Shown here piece by piece: positions 12,318 to 23,700 of a stretch of DNA of 64,000 nt. The DNA lies in contig WHVA01000176.1 of assembly GCA_015179125.1 (NCBI GenBank), forward strand, positions 62,001-126,000, read 5' to 3'. The notes below the pieces were generated by a model that was not told where the DNA came from, searched no databases, and saw nothing but the letters and a program-made list of their open reading frames with translations. Position numbers and translations under genes: made by a program. Source of the stretch: Gautieria morchelliformis (Eukaryota > Basidiomycota > Agaricomycetes > Gomphales > Gomphaceae). Position 1 is the stretch's first letter, and each line of letters begins with the position of its first letter.

Positions 12318-13232
12318 ATGTTGTTCTCGTACCACCCCACCGACTTGTCCCTATACGGGTACAAGCTCGCCGATGGAGGACCTTGTGAGTGGCAACTCGC
12401 GACAAAGGCTGAGGCAAGGTGTGCGCGTTGTGAAGAGCGTGACTATACGTGCCTTTGGGCCGTTAGCCTCGACTTCAGCCTCGCCGACCAGGGTGCTTGT
12501 GTATGGTGCAAGACGCGATCATTGGGCTGCAGTATAGCCCATGGTCGTCGCCGCAAGGCGAACCCAGGGAAAGGTCAGGCGAGCGCGGTGGGCAGGAGGC
12601 GGGCGAGGAGTGAGGACACCGAGGACAGGCCAAGGCCGAGGAAAGAGGCCAAGGTTTGGGACGAGGTTGAGGATGACGACGACTCAAGTGACTGGGTCGA
12701 GTGGAACCTTGAGACGAGGGTGGAGCGGATGGAAGCGAGGTTGAACGAAGAGAAGGGTAAGGGGACTGGGGGAGCAAGGCAGAGTGAGGGAAGAGAGGTC
12801 GGGGAAGCGGGGCAGAGTGAGGGAAGAGAGGTCAGGGAAGCGAGGCAGAGTGAGGGGAAGGATGCCGAGGAGGAGGAAAGTCAGAGGGCGAAGAAGGACA
12901 AGAAGACGAAAAGGTCAGAGCGAAGTGCGGAGATGAGGGAATTGATAGTGGTGGTAAGGGATGTGGGACAGAAGGTTGGCGAGGTTGGGGAAAGGGTGTG
13001 CAAGTTGTTGGGGGAGTTTAGGGCTGCGAATGATAGGATGAACAGGGAGGATGTGGAGTTCATGAGGATAAGGAGGAGGCGGAATTACTTGAAGCGGATG
13101 CAGGGGGCGAGAGACTTGGCAGATTATGGGGGACATGGGGGTCTGGTGGAGCGAAGTAGCAGTAGTAATGAGGAGGAGTCAGGCGAGGATAGCGAGGGGA
13201 GCGAGGGGGAAGATATGAGGATGTTAGAGTAA
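12318..13232 (+). CDS. Accessory gene in the Ty3 element: Zn2Cys6-like, coiled-coil protein, antisense to pol
   Basis: A 304-residue frame starting at the ATG at 12318 and lying inside the element on the strand opposite gag-pol. Residues 35-71 carry two matching half-sites, CARCEERDYTC and CVWCKTRSLGC. The spacing is CX2CX6C-X15-CX2CX6C, the fungal binuclear-cluster pattern with a longer than usual linker. A Lys/Arg-rich stretch follows (about 75-120), then an acidic patch (DEVEDDDDSSDW), a heptad-like segment (VERMEARLNEE), a threefold repeat built on QSEGREV, a second heptad-rich helix (about 205-265) and a Ser/Glu-rich acidic tail. This cluster, basic linker and coiled-coil order resembles Gal4-type DNA-binding proteins, but no other part of that family is recognised. 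A GTGAGT-TATAG intron may lie just upstream (12263-12308), so the true start may be in an earlier exon; the obvious upstream frame does not join it in phase. It could be a captured host gene or an element-encoded regulator. Confidence 0.55.
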   Translation: MLFSYHPTDLSLYGYKLADGGPCEWQLATKAEARCARCEERDYTCLWAVSLDFSLADQGACVWCKTRSLGCSIAHGRRRKANPGKGQASAVGRRRARSEDTEDRPRPRKEAKVWDEVEDDDDSSDWVEWNLETRVERMEARLNEEKGKGTGGARQSEGREVGEAGQSEGREVREARQSEGKDAEEEESQRAKKDKKTKRSERSAEMRELIVVVRDVGQKVGEVGERVCKLLGEFRAANDRMNREDVEFMRIRRRRNYLKRMQGARDLADYGGHGGLVERSSSSNEEESGEDSEGSEGEDMRMLE

Positions 13233-13299
13233 CTAAGGGAATAAAGGAATTTCTTGGTGTTATTTCTTATTGCGAGGATTGTTTTTGTTATCTAACTAC

Positions 13300-16200
13300 T
13301 GGGGGTCATGGGTTAAACAAGAGGATGATCATAGAGCAGTCAACGGTCCCGGCTTGCCCGGATAAGACTGGTAGAAGTCAGTGACCAGCTCCGAGGCATT
13401 ATCAAGCTCAGAAGCGAGGATCCATGAGGTTTCTTCATCGGTACCTTCGTAACCAGTCCACCTAACAAGATAGAGCAGCTTGCAGCTCCTTCGTCTATTA
13501 TCAATCTTCGAGTCGAGGATTTCGGAGACTTCGAACTCGGGCTCGCCGTCGATAACGACTGGGGGCGGAGGCGGCTGAACTCAGTTCGGGATGGTGTTGG
13601 GCGAGGCTGGTTCGAGCATGGATACGTGGAATACTGGCGGGAGCGAGATTAGTAGCTCTAAGGGACGATGCCAGCTGGTGTTGAGTAAACACTGGCCATA
13701 GGTTCTGTGGGTTTATGGTGGCATAGTCACTATTCCCCTCTTTAAGGTAGACGTCCCATCGTCTAGTGAGAGAGTCAGGCTTCGTTCCGAGGCGACCAGG
13801 TCGGAAACGGATGGCGAGGTTGAACTGGGAAAGGTATTCTGACCACCGAGCTTGTCGACGGGTCAAGAGCTTCGTTGTTGAAAAGTATTCAAGGTTCTTG
13901 TGATCGGTGATAATGTCAACAGGGTTGCCAGAACCCTCGAGGTAATGTCGCCAGCATTGAAAAGCTTCAAAAATTGCTAGCAGCTCCTTGTCGTGAACAT
14001 CATAGTTGAGCTCGGTAGAGGTGAATGTGCGGGAGTGAAAAGCGATGGGATGAAGTTCACCTTCCGAGGTTCGCAATGATAAGATTGTTGCTAAAGCATA
14101 ATCTGAAGCATCAGTCTCTACGATTAGTGGAAGGTCAGGAATCCAGTGGGTAAGGATAGGAGCAGTAGTGAACGCCTTTTTCAATAGGTTGAAGGCTTTT
14201 CGACAATCCTCGGAAAAGTTCCAAGGGGTACCCTTGCGGGTAAGTCTGGTGAGAGGGATGGTGATGTCCGAGTAGTTGTGAATGAAACGTCGGTAGAAAT
14301 TGGCGAAACTGAGGAGGGACTGGATGTCACGAACTTTGCGAGGTTCAGGCCAGTCTTGAATGACCTTGACCTTGTCGTCCGCCATAGTGAGGCCCTCGGG
14401 AGAGAGTATGTAGCCGAGGAATTCAACCGAGTCACGATGAAACTTGCATTTGTCTTCTTTAGTGAAAAGGTTGTTGAGTCACAGTCGTCGCAGGACTTCC
14501 TTGACATGATCAACATGTTTGGAGGGGTCACTGGAATAGATTAGGATGTCATCCAAGTATACCACCACACAAACGTCCAAAAGGTTGGCGAAACTCTCAT
14601 TCATGAATCTCTGGAAAGCAGTGGGGTCATTAGTAAGACCAAATGGCATAACCAACCATTCAAAGGACCCATAGCGAGTCCTGAAGGCGGTTTTCCATTC
14701 GTCACCCTCGGCCACCCGTACGAGGTGGTAAGCGTGATGAGGGTCAATCTTCGTATAGATGCGAGCAGTCTTTGGAGCATCAAGTAAGTCAGCAATCAAT
14801 GGCAGTGGGTACCAATCTTTTTTTGAAATCTTGTTTAAACCTCGGAAGTCGACACACAACCGAAGTGAGCCATCTTTTTTGTGAACAAACAATACCAGTG
14901 CACCATGAGGCGAGCGTGAAGGTCGGATGAAACCGATGTTCAAGTGCTCATCGATAAACTCGTGAAGCGCTTTGAGTTCAGAAGCTGAGAGAGAGTAGAT
15001 GGGACCGATAGGCGGCGAGGTCCCATCTTCAAGGTTGATCTTGATATTGTGGGGTCGGTGAGGGGCTAGAGTGTCAGCGCGTGCTTTGCTGAACACATCT
15101 GCAAATTCGTGATATACTTCGGGAACATGTTTCTTAACGTTCTCAGAAAGCTCAGGAGAGCTTTCTCCCGATGTTGCCCCTCGGGCGAGGAGCTCAGGTG
15201 AAGCCAGATTGAGCTGAAACACTTCGGACCCTTCCAATCTGGATGCGCACATGAAAGCAGGTGCATTGATTAGGGAAACGAGAGGTGCTTGGAACTTCGG
15301 AGGTGAGTTCTGAGGCGAGTTCGAAGGTAGGGTGAAGATGCCGTAGGCGAAGTCGAAGTCGTAGCCGAAGCTGAGTGGGCTGAAATCGCCGTGGTCACTG
15401 GAGTCGTAGTCAAATCGATGGTCTTGAAAGTAATACTGCCCAATACCCAGTCAATCGACGGATTGTAGTGGGTGAGCCAGTTGTGGCCAAGTACCACCGA
15501 GCAACTCGAGTCGAGCGAGGTTACGTAGAAGGTAACCCATTGTTGTTTGCCGGTCGGAAAGCAGATACAGAGGTCTAGAGCTTGGGTAATGGTAGTGTTA
15601 GTACTACGGTCAAATAGTTTCAAGGGTATGGTAGAGACAGGGTAAGCAGGCATAGAGTACTTCTGGACAAATCTGGATTCAATAAAACAATCGGAAGACC
15701 CGCAGTCAACTAATGCGACAAAAGAGACGTCGGGAAGCGAAAAGGAGGTTAGGTTTACATTAAGGGAATCTTTGGACAATGAATGAGAAGCGGCACTGAG
15801 TCTGAGCACACGGGTAAGGTTACCGCAATCCTCGGATCGTGTGGTTCCGAGGTTGCTACCTATTTTTTCACCTCTGTAATGGAGGCCCAAGTCCCCTCAT
15901 TAGGGGTCTTCGCTGCCTGACCTTTAGAACCGCTACCGTTGGTAGACTTGTTCTTCGGGCAGTCCTTGACAATGTGGCCTTTGGTGCCGCAAAGCAGACA
16001 AAGGCCCTGGTCGACCCAACGTTGGCATTCCTCGGGAAGTAGTTTGCCATCCTTCCCGAGCTTGCTCGATATTTCAGGCTGGCTTTTGTTGTTCGAAGAG
16101 TTGTTGTTGGAACCCTTGCCGTTGTTGTTGGTCTTGTTGCGGTTCTTGTTGTTATTGGAACCGCTGGCAGACTGATTGTTGTTAGTGGCATTGCCGCTGG

Positions 16201-17060
16201 ACTGATTAGTGGTGCGTGCGGGCTGGGAGCTACGACCATTGATCATAGCGTCGTATTCCTTACGCTCCCAGTAACGGCTGTCGCATTCCAGCGCGAAGTT
16301 CCTAAGCTCGGTGAGGCTGTGGAATCGAGGGAAGTGAAGCAAATCATCCTTGATTCATTTGGCCAAGCCTTTGTAGGTGAAGTGTTGGAGGGCCGCGTCG
16401 TTCCACTGAGTCCAAGTCGAAGCTCAGGCGAAGTCAATAAAGAATCGCGCGGCCTTGTGATGCTCTTTCATAACGATCTTCTCGAGGTCGATCTCGGCTT
16501 GGGCAGCGTTGTCGTATGGGCCGAAGTTGAGCACAAGCTCGGCCTTGAAGCTGTCCCAGTCCTCGAGCCAATCTGGCTCGGGTTCGACCTCGCCAAGGGG
16601 TTCAAAGTACTGCAGAGCTGAACCAGACAGGTAAGAGATAGCATACTGTACCTTCAAGGCCCCAGTCTTGAAGGCTGGGGGACAGTCTTGGAAGTTGAGT
16701 ATGCATTGGAGGAAGAAGGTGCGAAGCTTGGCCTGGTCAGTACCGTCATAACTATCCGGTTCCTTGACCTTGGCCCGCGCTTCTGACTCGCGAGGTTTCG
16801 TGAGCTTGATGAACACTCAACGCATCAGCTCGTTGTCCTCAAGGTCACCGAGGTCCTCGGGTGGCAGGTTGGAGAGGTCCCAGTTGTTGTCAGAACCTCC
16901 AGAGCTATCACCTGGATCACCTGAAGGGTCACCGGGGTCAGCCCTACCTTTGCCTTTGTTACTAGGCTCGGTGGGGTCTGCGAGGGGTATCCCCAGGGAC
17001 GGTGGTGAATCGTCGGGGGCTTCCGAGAAACGTTGTTGTTCTGAGATACCCCGAAGGGTG
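13300..17060 (-). pseudogene. gag-pol region of the Ty3 element
   Basis: Gag lies around 16816-15900 with a basic Asn-rich tail and the zinc knuckle CLLCGTKGHIVKDC near 15960. The protease has VALVDCGSSDCFIESRF (about 15720). The reverse transcriptase (15250-14480) shows [16 protein letters not shown] and the YLDDILIYS catalytic box. RNase H follows with DWPEPRKVRDIQSLLSF and VETDASDYALA. The last part, near 13500-13330, is a chromodomain (FEVSEILDSKI, LYLVRWTGY, TSWILASELD), which places the element among the chromoviruses. It is a fossil with several breaks. Confidence 0.88.
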
Positions 17061-17127
17061 CAGGAACGAGTTCTCATGGACATAGTGAAGAAAAGGGATA
17101 CGCAGGGTGTAAGCAGTCTGAAAATAC

Positions 17128-17680
17128 TGTTACGATACGATCCTTCGTAAGGTTGACCGAGCTCGGGAGCAGACCCCGAGGCAAGGTCTGAGATTATGGG
17201 GCGAGGTTTTGATAGGGAAGTCGGAGAGGGACTAGGCTTCAACTTATGTGCTGTGCCAACCCTACGCACGAGTCCCAACTTTGGAGGCAAACGAATAAGA
17301 GGCGAGTCTTGGCTTTAAGAGGCGAGGCTTAGAAACTAACTAAGGATCAAAGTATACCATAGTTGATTTTCAGACTGAGGAGTAGGGACGCATACAAGGG
17401 GGTTTATATACGAGCGAGGGTACGAGTCAGGGGCGAGCAAATGCAGGGGAAGGTCAGGGTGAGGTCAGGGCGAGGTAATATACGAATGATGCGCGATGGA
17501 GCAGAATCAGTAACTAGGGGGATACGGGTATGGGATCAAAGGTCGGATATGAGCTCTAGCTCAGGCTTGGGCTCGGGCACAGGATAAGCATCATAAGTAC
17601 TCGGGCACGAGTATCACAAGGCTCGGGCTCGGAAGAAAGGTTATACCGGTAAGTAACCAGCCAAAGGCTGGGTTCTTACA
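17128..17680 (-). repeat. LTR of the Ty3 element (right copy, 5' LTR)
   Basis: Runs from TGTTACGATACG to GGGTTCTTACA and is followed at once by the AGTTC target duplicate. It carries one extra 20-bp repeat and one fewer GTCAGGGTGAG unit than the left LTR. Confidence 0.92.
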
Positions 17681-19575
17681 AGTTCGTTGTACTGTTTTCA
17701 AGGGCGTCAATAATTGTGATTTCGTGGAGCATCCCCATGACGGTCAGATGGAGTCGGTGCGGAAGGCAGCTGCAACATGTTAAAAAAGTGTTGTAAGGGA
17801 ACATCCAGATTCACTGTTACGCACAGTAAGTGTTGCTCTAAGCTATCAAAGCTAATTGAGTGATCAAGGAGTAGATGCTCAAAGTCATGCATCATTGCAC
17901 TGTTGTTTGAAGCACCATCGGTGGTCACAAATTTGATCTATACAAAGGTAAAAAGTAATCTGGTTGTATAAGCGCAGAAAGCGACTCACCTTGTTGGTTA
18001 TATTTGCACGGTCCGTTACATATAACAACCCTTTTGTGAGTGTTTACCATAGTGTTGGCCAGGCAGAGGGAGGAATCCGATCAGTGATGACCTCAGTGTT
18101 AGACAGTGATGATTGCTGAAAGATGAGGACCGGTCTCCTCGCACCAAGTAGTGAGCTGTAACTGCACTGAAGGCACGCATGCCTTTGTTGTCCCATAAAT
18201 CTATGGTAAGCGATATTTTGCCAACAGTGTGCTTAATGCAAAGGCCGTCAATTAAATTATCTATAGAGCGTAGTCAATTGTATACTGCTTACCTCGAGTT
18301 CGGACTTAAGCTCTGCAAAATGACGGTTCCAGGCTAATGTCACCAGGTTCCAAATAGCTGTGCGATGGGGAATATCCTTTTCAGATAATGATTCTCGAAG
18401 GGTAAAGACCAAGTGTCGAAATTCAGGGCATTCAACAACATTGATTGACTATCTCATTATGTCAGGTTATGTAGAAATGTGATATTAAGAAGTACGTACC
18501 TGATCATCAGCAACAATCCAGTTGACAAGAGCAGCTTTAAACACGGCCACAGAAAATGGAGGTCGGGGTGATGAAGACATTACCGGAGCATTGCCATCAT
18601 TCGCTGCCCTTACCAGGGATTTGATCTTTACCTTCCATCCATGAGACTTACAAGCATCCATATACTCAAATGCGTGAAACCTTTCGAGATGACTATGAAG
18701 AACACCTGTGGTTGTGGTGACTGCATATTCTACTGGGGGATCACTAAATGAACATGTATTAGTATGTTGTGTTGAAAACATAAAGCAGGAGAAAAGTATT
18801 ACGAGCACAGTTTACACCGTGTTTTTGTTCCCTTGGTCAAATGTCCAGGTTTGAAGAAGTACCATACATCGACGGCACCTTTCCGAACGACTGGTTTCTG
18901 TGTGGGAAGCCGACTAGGTGCATGGGATGCTGGTGCTGCTGGAGTGCAGGGTCGAGGTCTACCAAATGGTGATGGAGAACCGACGACACACGATGTGATG
19001 AAAACACGATGCAAAGGTACATGAGAGGCTGGAGCGGGTGTTGGATGACTAGGAGGTGTAGCAGGCTGTGACTCAGGCGATGGTATATGAGTGTCAGGGG
19101 ACACTCTGTTTTCCATTTCCAGTTCTGACACCATACCCAGTTCCGACTCCATTTCTGACTCCGCTTCCGGTTCCGATTCCATCTCTGCCTCTGCTTTCGG
19201 AAATGATTCCGCTTCTGGGAGAACTTCCACCAGTTCTGTTCGCCTTGCCAGTTCCACTCCAATTTCCGACTTCCACTCTCGGAACAGTGTCGGAAATCAA
19301 GCGACTTGCGTAATAGGTGGCATCAAGGGTCGATCAAGGGTCAGGGGGGGATGCAGGGTTGATGGCGGGTGCCAAGTGTTGTCCCTGGCTGCGCAGTGTA
19401 GTATAATACGGGCTCGCTGACATTGGGAGTCCTTAGACTTTTCTCTTTGGATTTCCCCTTGTCAGGTGAGAATCCCCTCTCTTGTATACTCTGTTCATTT
19501 ATACATACTTTGGATTTCCCCTTGTCAGTTGTGTGGTAGTGTGATCTCCACAACCAGCCAGGGTTGCCCTTACAG

Positions 19576-19949
19576 AATCGGATTTAGCCTGTCAGAACAG
19601 GCTCAAACAGTTCTGTTGAGACGTTAGCATTACCCTTTCACATGTGAATAGCACCGCCGCTGCCCAAATATCAACTGCAGACTGCTAGTGCTCCAATGAC
19701 TTACCTACGCATACAAACTCCATGGACCTGGCCAATTTTCAGTATTCTCAACAGTCTGCTACAGCAGTATGAGACTTACACGCAAAGGGACAGTAAGAAC
19801 TTCAGGAAAGCGGGGAGGAATTGCCATGGATGATATAATCTGTCCCACAGCTTATCTATAGCTGGCTTATAGCCGCTTAATGGTAACCAGCGTGAATTTA
19901 AGCCGGCTTTTGGGAAGCAGCTTGGCTCAGCTAATCAGCAGCTTGGTGT
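19576..19949. other. No gene recognised
   Basis: Spacer between the hAT terminus and the old Copia relic. Near 19860-19980 it is rich in GCTTGGC and its complement GCCAAGC, giving a locally self-complementary stretch that could be the end of a small inverted-repeat element. No clear boundary was found. Confidence 0.3.
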
Positions 19950-20426
19950 GCGGCTTAGCCAGAGCCAAGCCAAGCTGGCGGCAACACTACTTACACAGTT
20001 TCGAGCCATTTTCCACCCCAAGTCTTTTACTGCGGCAAATGGAGGCGATGTTACCTCCCGTGGGATGGGAACTATCAAAATCAACGTTAACGGCGACAAG
20101 GGGCAGTATGTTGTGGAAATACCACATGTTCAATGGGCGCCAAACATTCATATGCACCTGTTGTCCCTAGGTCAATTAATCAAGGAGGATTTCGTGGTCA
20201 ATTTGAATAAGACCGGCTGTACTGTGAAGAACCTGCTAATCGACTATTAGCAGTTATCCACGAAAGGGGTAATACTTACCTGCAAATCTTTTGATCGTAC
20301 AGCTGAGCTCTCCTCTACCAATCGTTGATGCTGTAAACGAGCCCACAGCTGAAGGTCTCGAGGAGCGACTTGATCGAACCTACATTGCATATACGGCTAA
20401 AGCAGACAATGATGTCATGCGTTGGC
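19950..20426 (+). mobile_element. Old Copia relic, left part (Gag-protease region)
   Basis: The frame 19948-20250 reads FRAIFHPKSFTAANGG, TIKINVNGDKG and IHMHLLSLGQLIKEDF, the stretch between protease and integrase of fungal Copia polyproteins. It is cut at 20426 by the younger Copia element and continues at 24923. Fossil. Confidence 0.7.
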
Positions 20427-20649
20427 TGTTAGTAATCGGGACGATAACACCGCCGAGGCAGAGCCGGCACGCATTTAGCCGGAGGTTCGAGATCGCTCTC
20501 GACCCCGGGTTGCTGGTGCACCGGCATCGCATCGGCACAGCAGCTCGAAGAGATTGGTAATACAAACGGACATCATATTTTGTATATAAGGCAGAACGAT
20601 CTACTTGAGATCAGAGAATATCAGATCATTATATCTCCTTCGTCCCACA
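20427..20649 (+). repeat. 5' LTR of the young Copia element
   Basis: Starts TGTTAGTAATCGGG and ends TTCGTCCCACA. A TATATAAG box lies at 20583-20590, consistent with the LTR promoter. Confidence 0.95.
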
Positions 20650-20664
20650 GGTTATGGGCCCCGC
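20650..20664 (+). other. Primer binding site, half-tRNA type (initiator Met)
   Basis: GGTTATGGGCCCCGC follows the LTR directly. It is complementary to the anticodon arm of initiator tRNA-Met (GGGCCCAUAACC) rather than to a tRNA 3' end. Drosophila copia and yeast Ty5 are known to prime from a cleaved initiator tRNA half, so the same mode is inferred here. Confidence 0.7.
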
Positions 20665-20728
20665 GCATAACTAAACTACTACAAATCTAACTACGCTCCA
20701 TACTCCAATAACTCAATACCGATCAACG

Positions 20729-23700
20729 ATGTCGAGTAGCAATAACACGTACAAGATCGATCCCTTGAACGGGGATAATTACGCGGCGTGGCGCCGGCGG
20801 CTCGAGTGGATACTCGATGACTCAGATCTGTGGGACGTGGCTATCGGCAGGGAGACGGAACCGAGACCGGCAGATGCCGACAATGTCACTGCGAGCGAGC
20901 AGCAGGAGATCGACGATTGGAGAAGGAAAGACAAGAAAGCTAGAAAAGAGATTTGCCTCAGAGTTGCCGATGAACAACTAGTTTACATCAATCAGACGAT
21001 GTCTGCATTTGCTGTATGGACTAGTCTACAAGCAATATTCGAATCTAAGGGAGCAGTGGGGATTGTAAATCTCCGAAGAGATTTCTTCCGGACGCTTGCC
21101 GAGGACGGCGCGAACATGGAGGAGCACGTACGCAAGCTCCGCGGCATTCAACAGGAATTGAATGCGCGGGGGCATTACATCAGTGACACCGAGTTCTCGA
21201 ACACGTTGCTGACGTCATTACCAGATTCTTGGTCGGCGTTTATTACGGCAGTAAACGCCAGTGGAGCCGGGACAACAGCTGATATATTAATAGCTCGGGT
21301 CCTCGATGAGGATCGAGCACGGAAAGCTGGATCGGCACGGCAGACGGCGCTTAAGGCGCAACAACGTCACAGGACCAGGAAAGATGACTCAGGAGCAACA
21401 AAGGGAAAGTGCCGAAATTGCGGCAAGAAGGGTCATTATGTAAAGGACTGTTGGGCGAAAGGTGGCGGCAAGGAGGGCCAAGCACCGAAATGGTTCAAAT
21501 CAGGGAACAAAGAAACAGTCAAACAAGCAGAAGAAAAGGACTTCGCATTTGTATCTAAGGAGGTAGCATACAGTGCTATATCCGCATCCGACTGGCTAGC
21601 CGATTCAGCGGCAACAACACACATAGCTAGAAGCCGAAATGATTTCGCTAGCTATGCCGAGGAACCATCAGAAATCGAAGGAATTTCACCTGATGCGGTA
21701 CTACATACACAAGGCCGAGGCACTATATACATGGAATTCAAGATCGGCGCCAAGACGAACACGATCGAGCTACGTGACGTCAAGCATGCACCAGATGCGC
21801 CGAACAACCTTATCAGCGTAGGGCGGTTAACTGATAAGGGCAACACGGCCACATTTTCAGGCACCGGCGTCGAATTCAAATCACGCGCCGGAGTTACCTT
21901 CGCACAGGGACAGAAGCGTGGGCGGCTATTCTGTATGAAGGCACGGGTCACTCGATCAGTCGAGGCACGGGACTTTGCCGCAGCGGCAAAAGGACGGTCA
22001 TGGGACAAATGGCACAGGATACTCGGGCACGTCAACATAAATTCTATAAAGATGTTGAAATCTAACGATCTAGTCACCGGACTTGAGATCGACGAGTCAA
22101 ACGAGCCGAGCCAGTGCAAGGCATGCATACAAGGCAAGCGGCATGTGGAGCCGTTCCCCAAAAGAGCCGAGGACACTGTAGAACAGGTCGGTGACCTAAC
22201 AGTATCCGATGTATGGGGACCTGCCCAGACCGAGGGACCATCGCGTGAGAAATACTTTTATTCTTTCACAGACACCAAATCGAGGTACACCGTAATCTAT
22301 TTTGGGAGCACCAAAGATGAAGCGCTCAAACACTTCGAGACGTACAAGGCATTCCTCGAGACCCAAACAGGTCAGAAACTGAAGAGGTTTCGCTCGGATA
22401 ATGGAGGGGAATATGTCAATAAAAATTTCAAGGAATTTTGTGCAAAATATGGCATTATCATGGAGACCACAGCTCCATACTCCCCAGCCCAGAATGGAAT
22501 TGCCGAACGACTCAACCGGACCTTACTCGAGCACGCACGGGCAATGATATTTGCCAAGAACCTGCCAAAAATACTCTGGCCCGAGGCCGTGGCTTACGCG
22601 TGTTATATCAAAAATCGATCACCCACGCGAGCGCTTGGAGATGACGCAACGCCGTTCCAAGCACTATTCGGCAAGAAGCCGAACATAGCACGTCTAGAGG
22701 AATTCGGGACAAATTGCTGGGTTATGGTGCCGGATCAACGTCGAGCCAAACTTGATCCAAAAGCAGAAGAACATATATTCGTCGGAGTAGCTGAACATGC
22801 AAAGGCCTGGAGGTACTACAATAAAGCCTCAAAGCACGTTCAAGTATCTAGGAACATTACATTTGACGAAAATGACAACCGACTCTACCCCATCCCAGAT
22901 AACGACGATGACGACACGGCACCGCTCGAGGGGGAGCACTCACCGCGCGAGCATGTGCCGGACCCGATCACATCTACCCCACAGACGTCATCACCCCAGA
23001 CAACGCCCGTTCCTGATCCACCTGAACAAGCGCCAGCTCCAGAGATCCGATGGAGCGCACGTATCACTCAAAGACCGGATTACCGGAAGCTGAATAATTC
23101 AGGACGCACCGAGCAGGTTTACATAACGAGAGAAATCGTCACTGAACCTGAGAATTACAGAGCGGCGGTATCACGTGATGATGCACCGATCTGGGAGAAA
23201 GCGATGGAAATTGAGATGGACCAACACAAGACGCTAGGAACATGGGAGCTAACAGAACTACCACCCGGACGAGTAGCTATCGGTTGCCGATGGGTATACG
23301 CCGTCAAAACGCAACCGGATGGACAATTTGATAAGGCTAAAGCAAGGGTCGTGGCTCAAGGATTCACACAGAGGCCAGGAATGGACTACTACGAGATAAC
23401 TTCACCCGTGGTCAAATTCGACTCACTACGTGTTCTATTAGCGATCGCAAACACACTCGATTGGGAAATCGAAATGATGGATGTCAAAGGCGCCTACCTC
23501 AATTCAACCATAGATGAGGAGATCTACATGCGCCAGCCCGACGGTTTTGATGATGGATCTGGACGTGTTCTAAGAATATACAGAGCGCTCTACGGACTCA
23601 AGCAATCGGGGCGAGCTTGGCATCAGCGCTTACGCAAATTACTACTCGATCTCGGCTTCCATCAAAGTACAGCCGATGAATGCGTCTACATCAGACAAGA

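Larger units (their letters stand above)
11342..17680 (-). mobile_element. Ty3/gypsy chromodomain LTR element, complete ends, internally broken
   Basis: Two LTRs (11342-11885 and 17128-17680) in the same direction enclose minus-strand gag and pol. The whole is flanked by AGTTC (11337-11341 and 17681-17685), a 5-bp target duplication inside hAT relic A. Parts seen in order on the minus strand: Gag, zinc knuckle, protease, reverse transcriptase, RNase H and a C-terminal chromodomain. A plus-strand gene lies between the chromodomain and the left LTR. The two LTRs differ at roughly two dozen positions plus two short indels by eye, so the insertion is of moderate age. The pol region has several breaks. 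Confidence 0.92.
11185..19575 (-). mobile_element. hAT transposon relic A (BED finger to mid-transposase), split by a Ty3 element
   Basis: On the minus strand, the pieces run from 19575 down to 17681 and resume at 11341-11185 beyond the inserted Ty3 element. The N-terminal part (19257-18799) is rich in Glu/Ser/Pro repeats and ends with a BED-type finger half, VWYFFKPGHLTKGTKTRCKLCS; after a GTAATA-TTTAG intron the His half follows (GVLHSHLERFH). Then come RPPFSVAVFKAALVNWIVADDQ (18600-18485), DIPHRTAIWNLVTLAW (about 18340), TTDGASNNSAMMHDFEHLL (17928) and, past the insertion, DPIAIIWNITNSICSSQLRREEF. The C-terminal half is absent. The right terminus reads TGTAAGGGCAACCCTGG on the coding strand and is shared with 43072-43560. 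Neighbouring relic B overlaps it in protein content, so these are two different insertions. Confidence 0.82.

Noticed and set aside
19090-19420. Ser/Asp-rich surface protein on the plus strand
   Set aside because: It is the antisense of the Glu/Ser repeat in the hAT transposase N-terminus, and the same shadow appears at 43317-43559.
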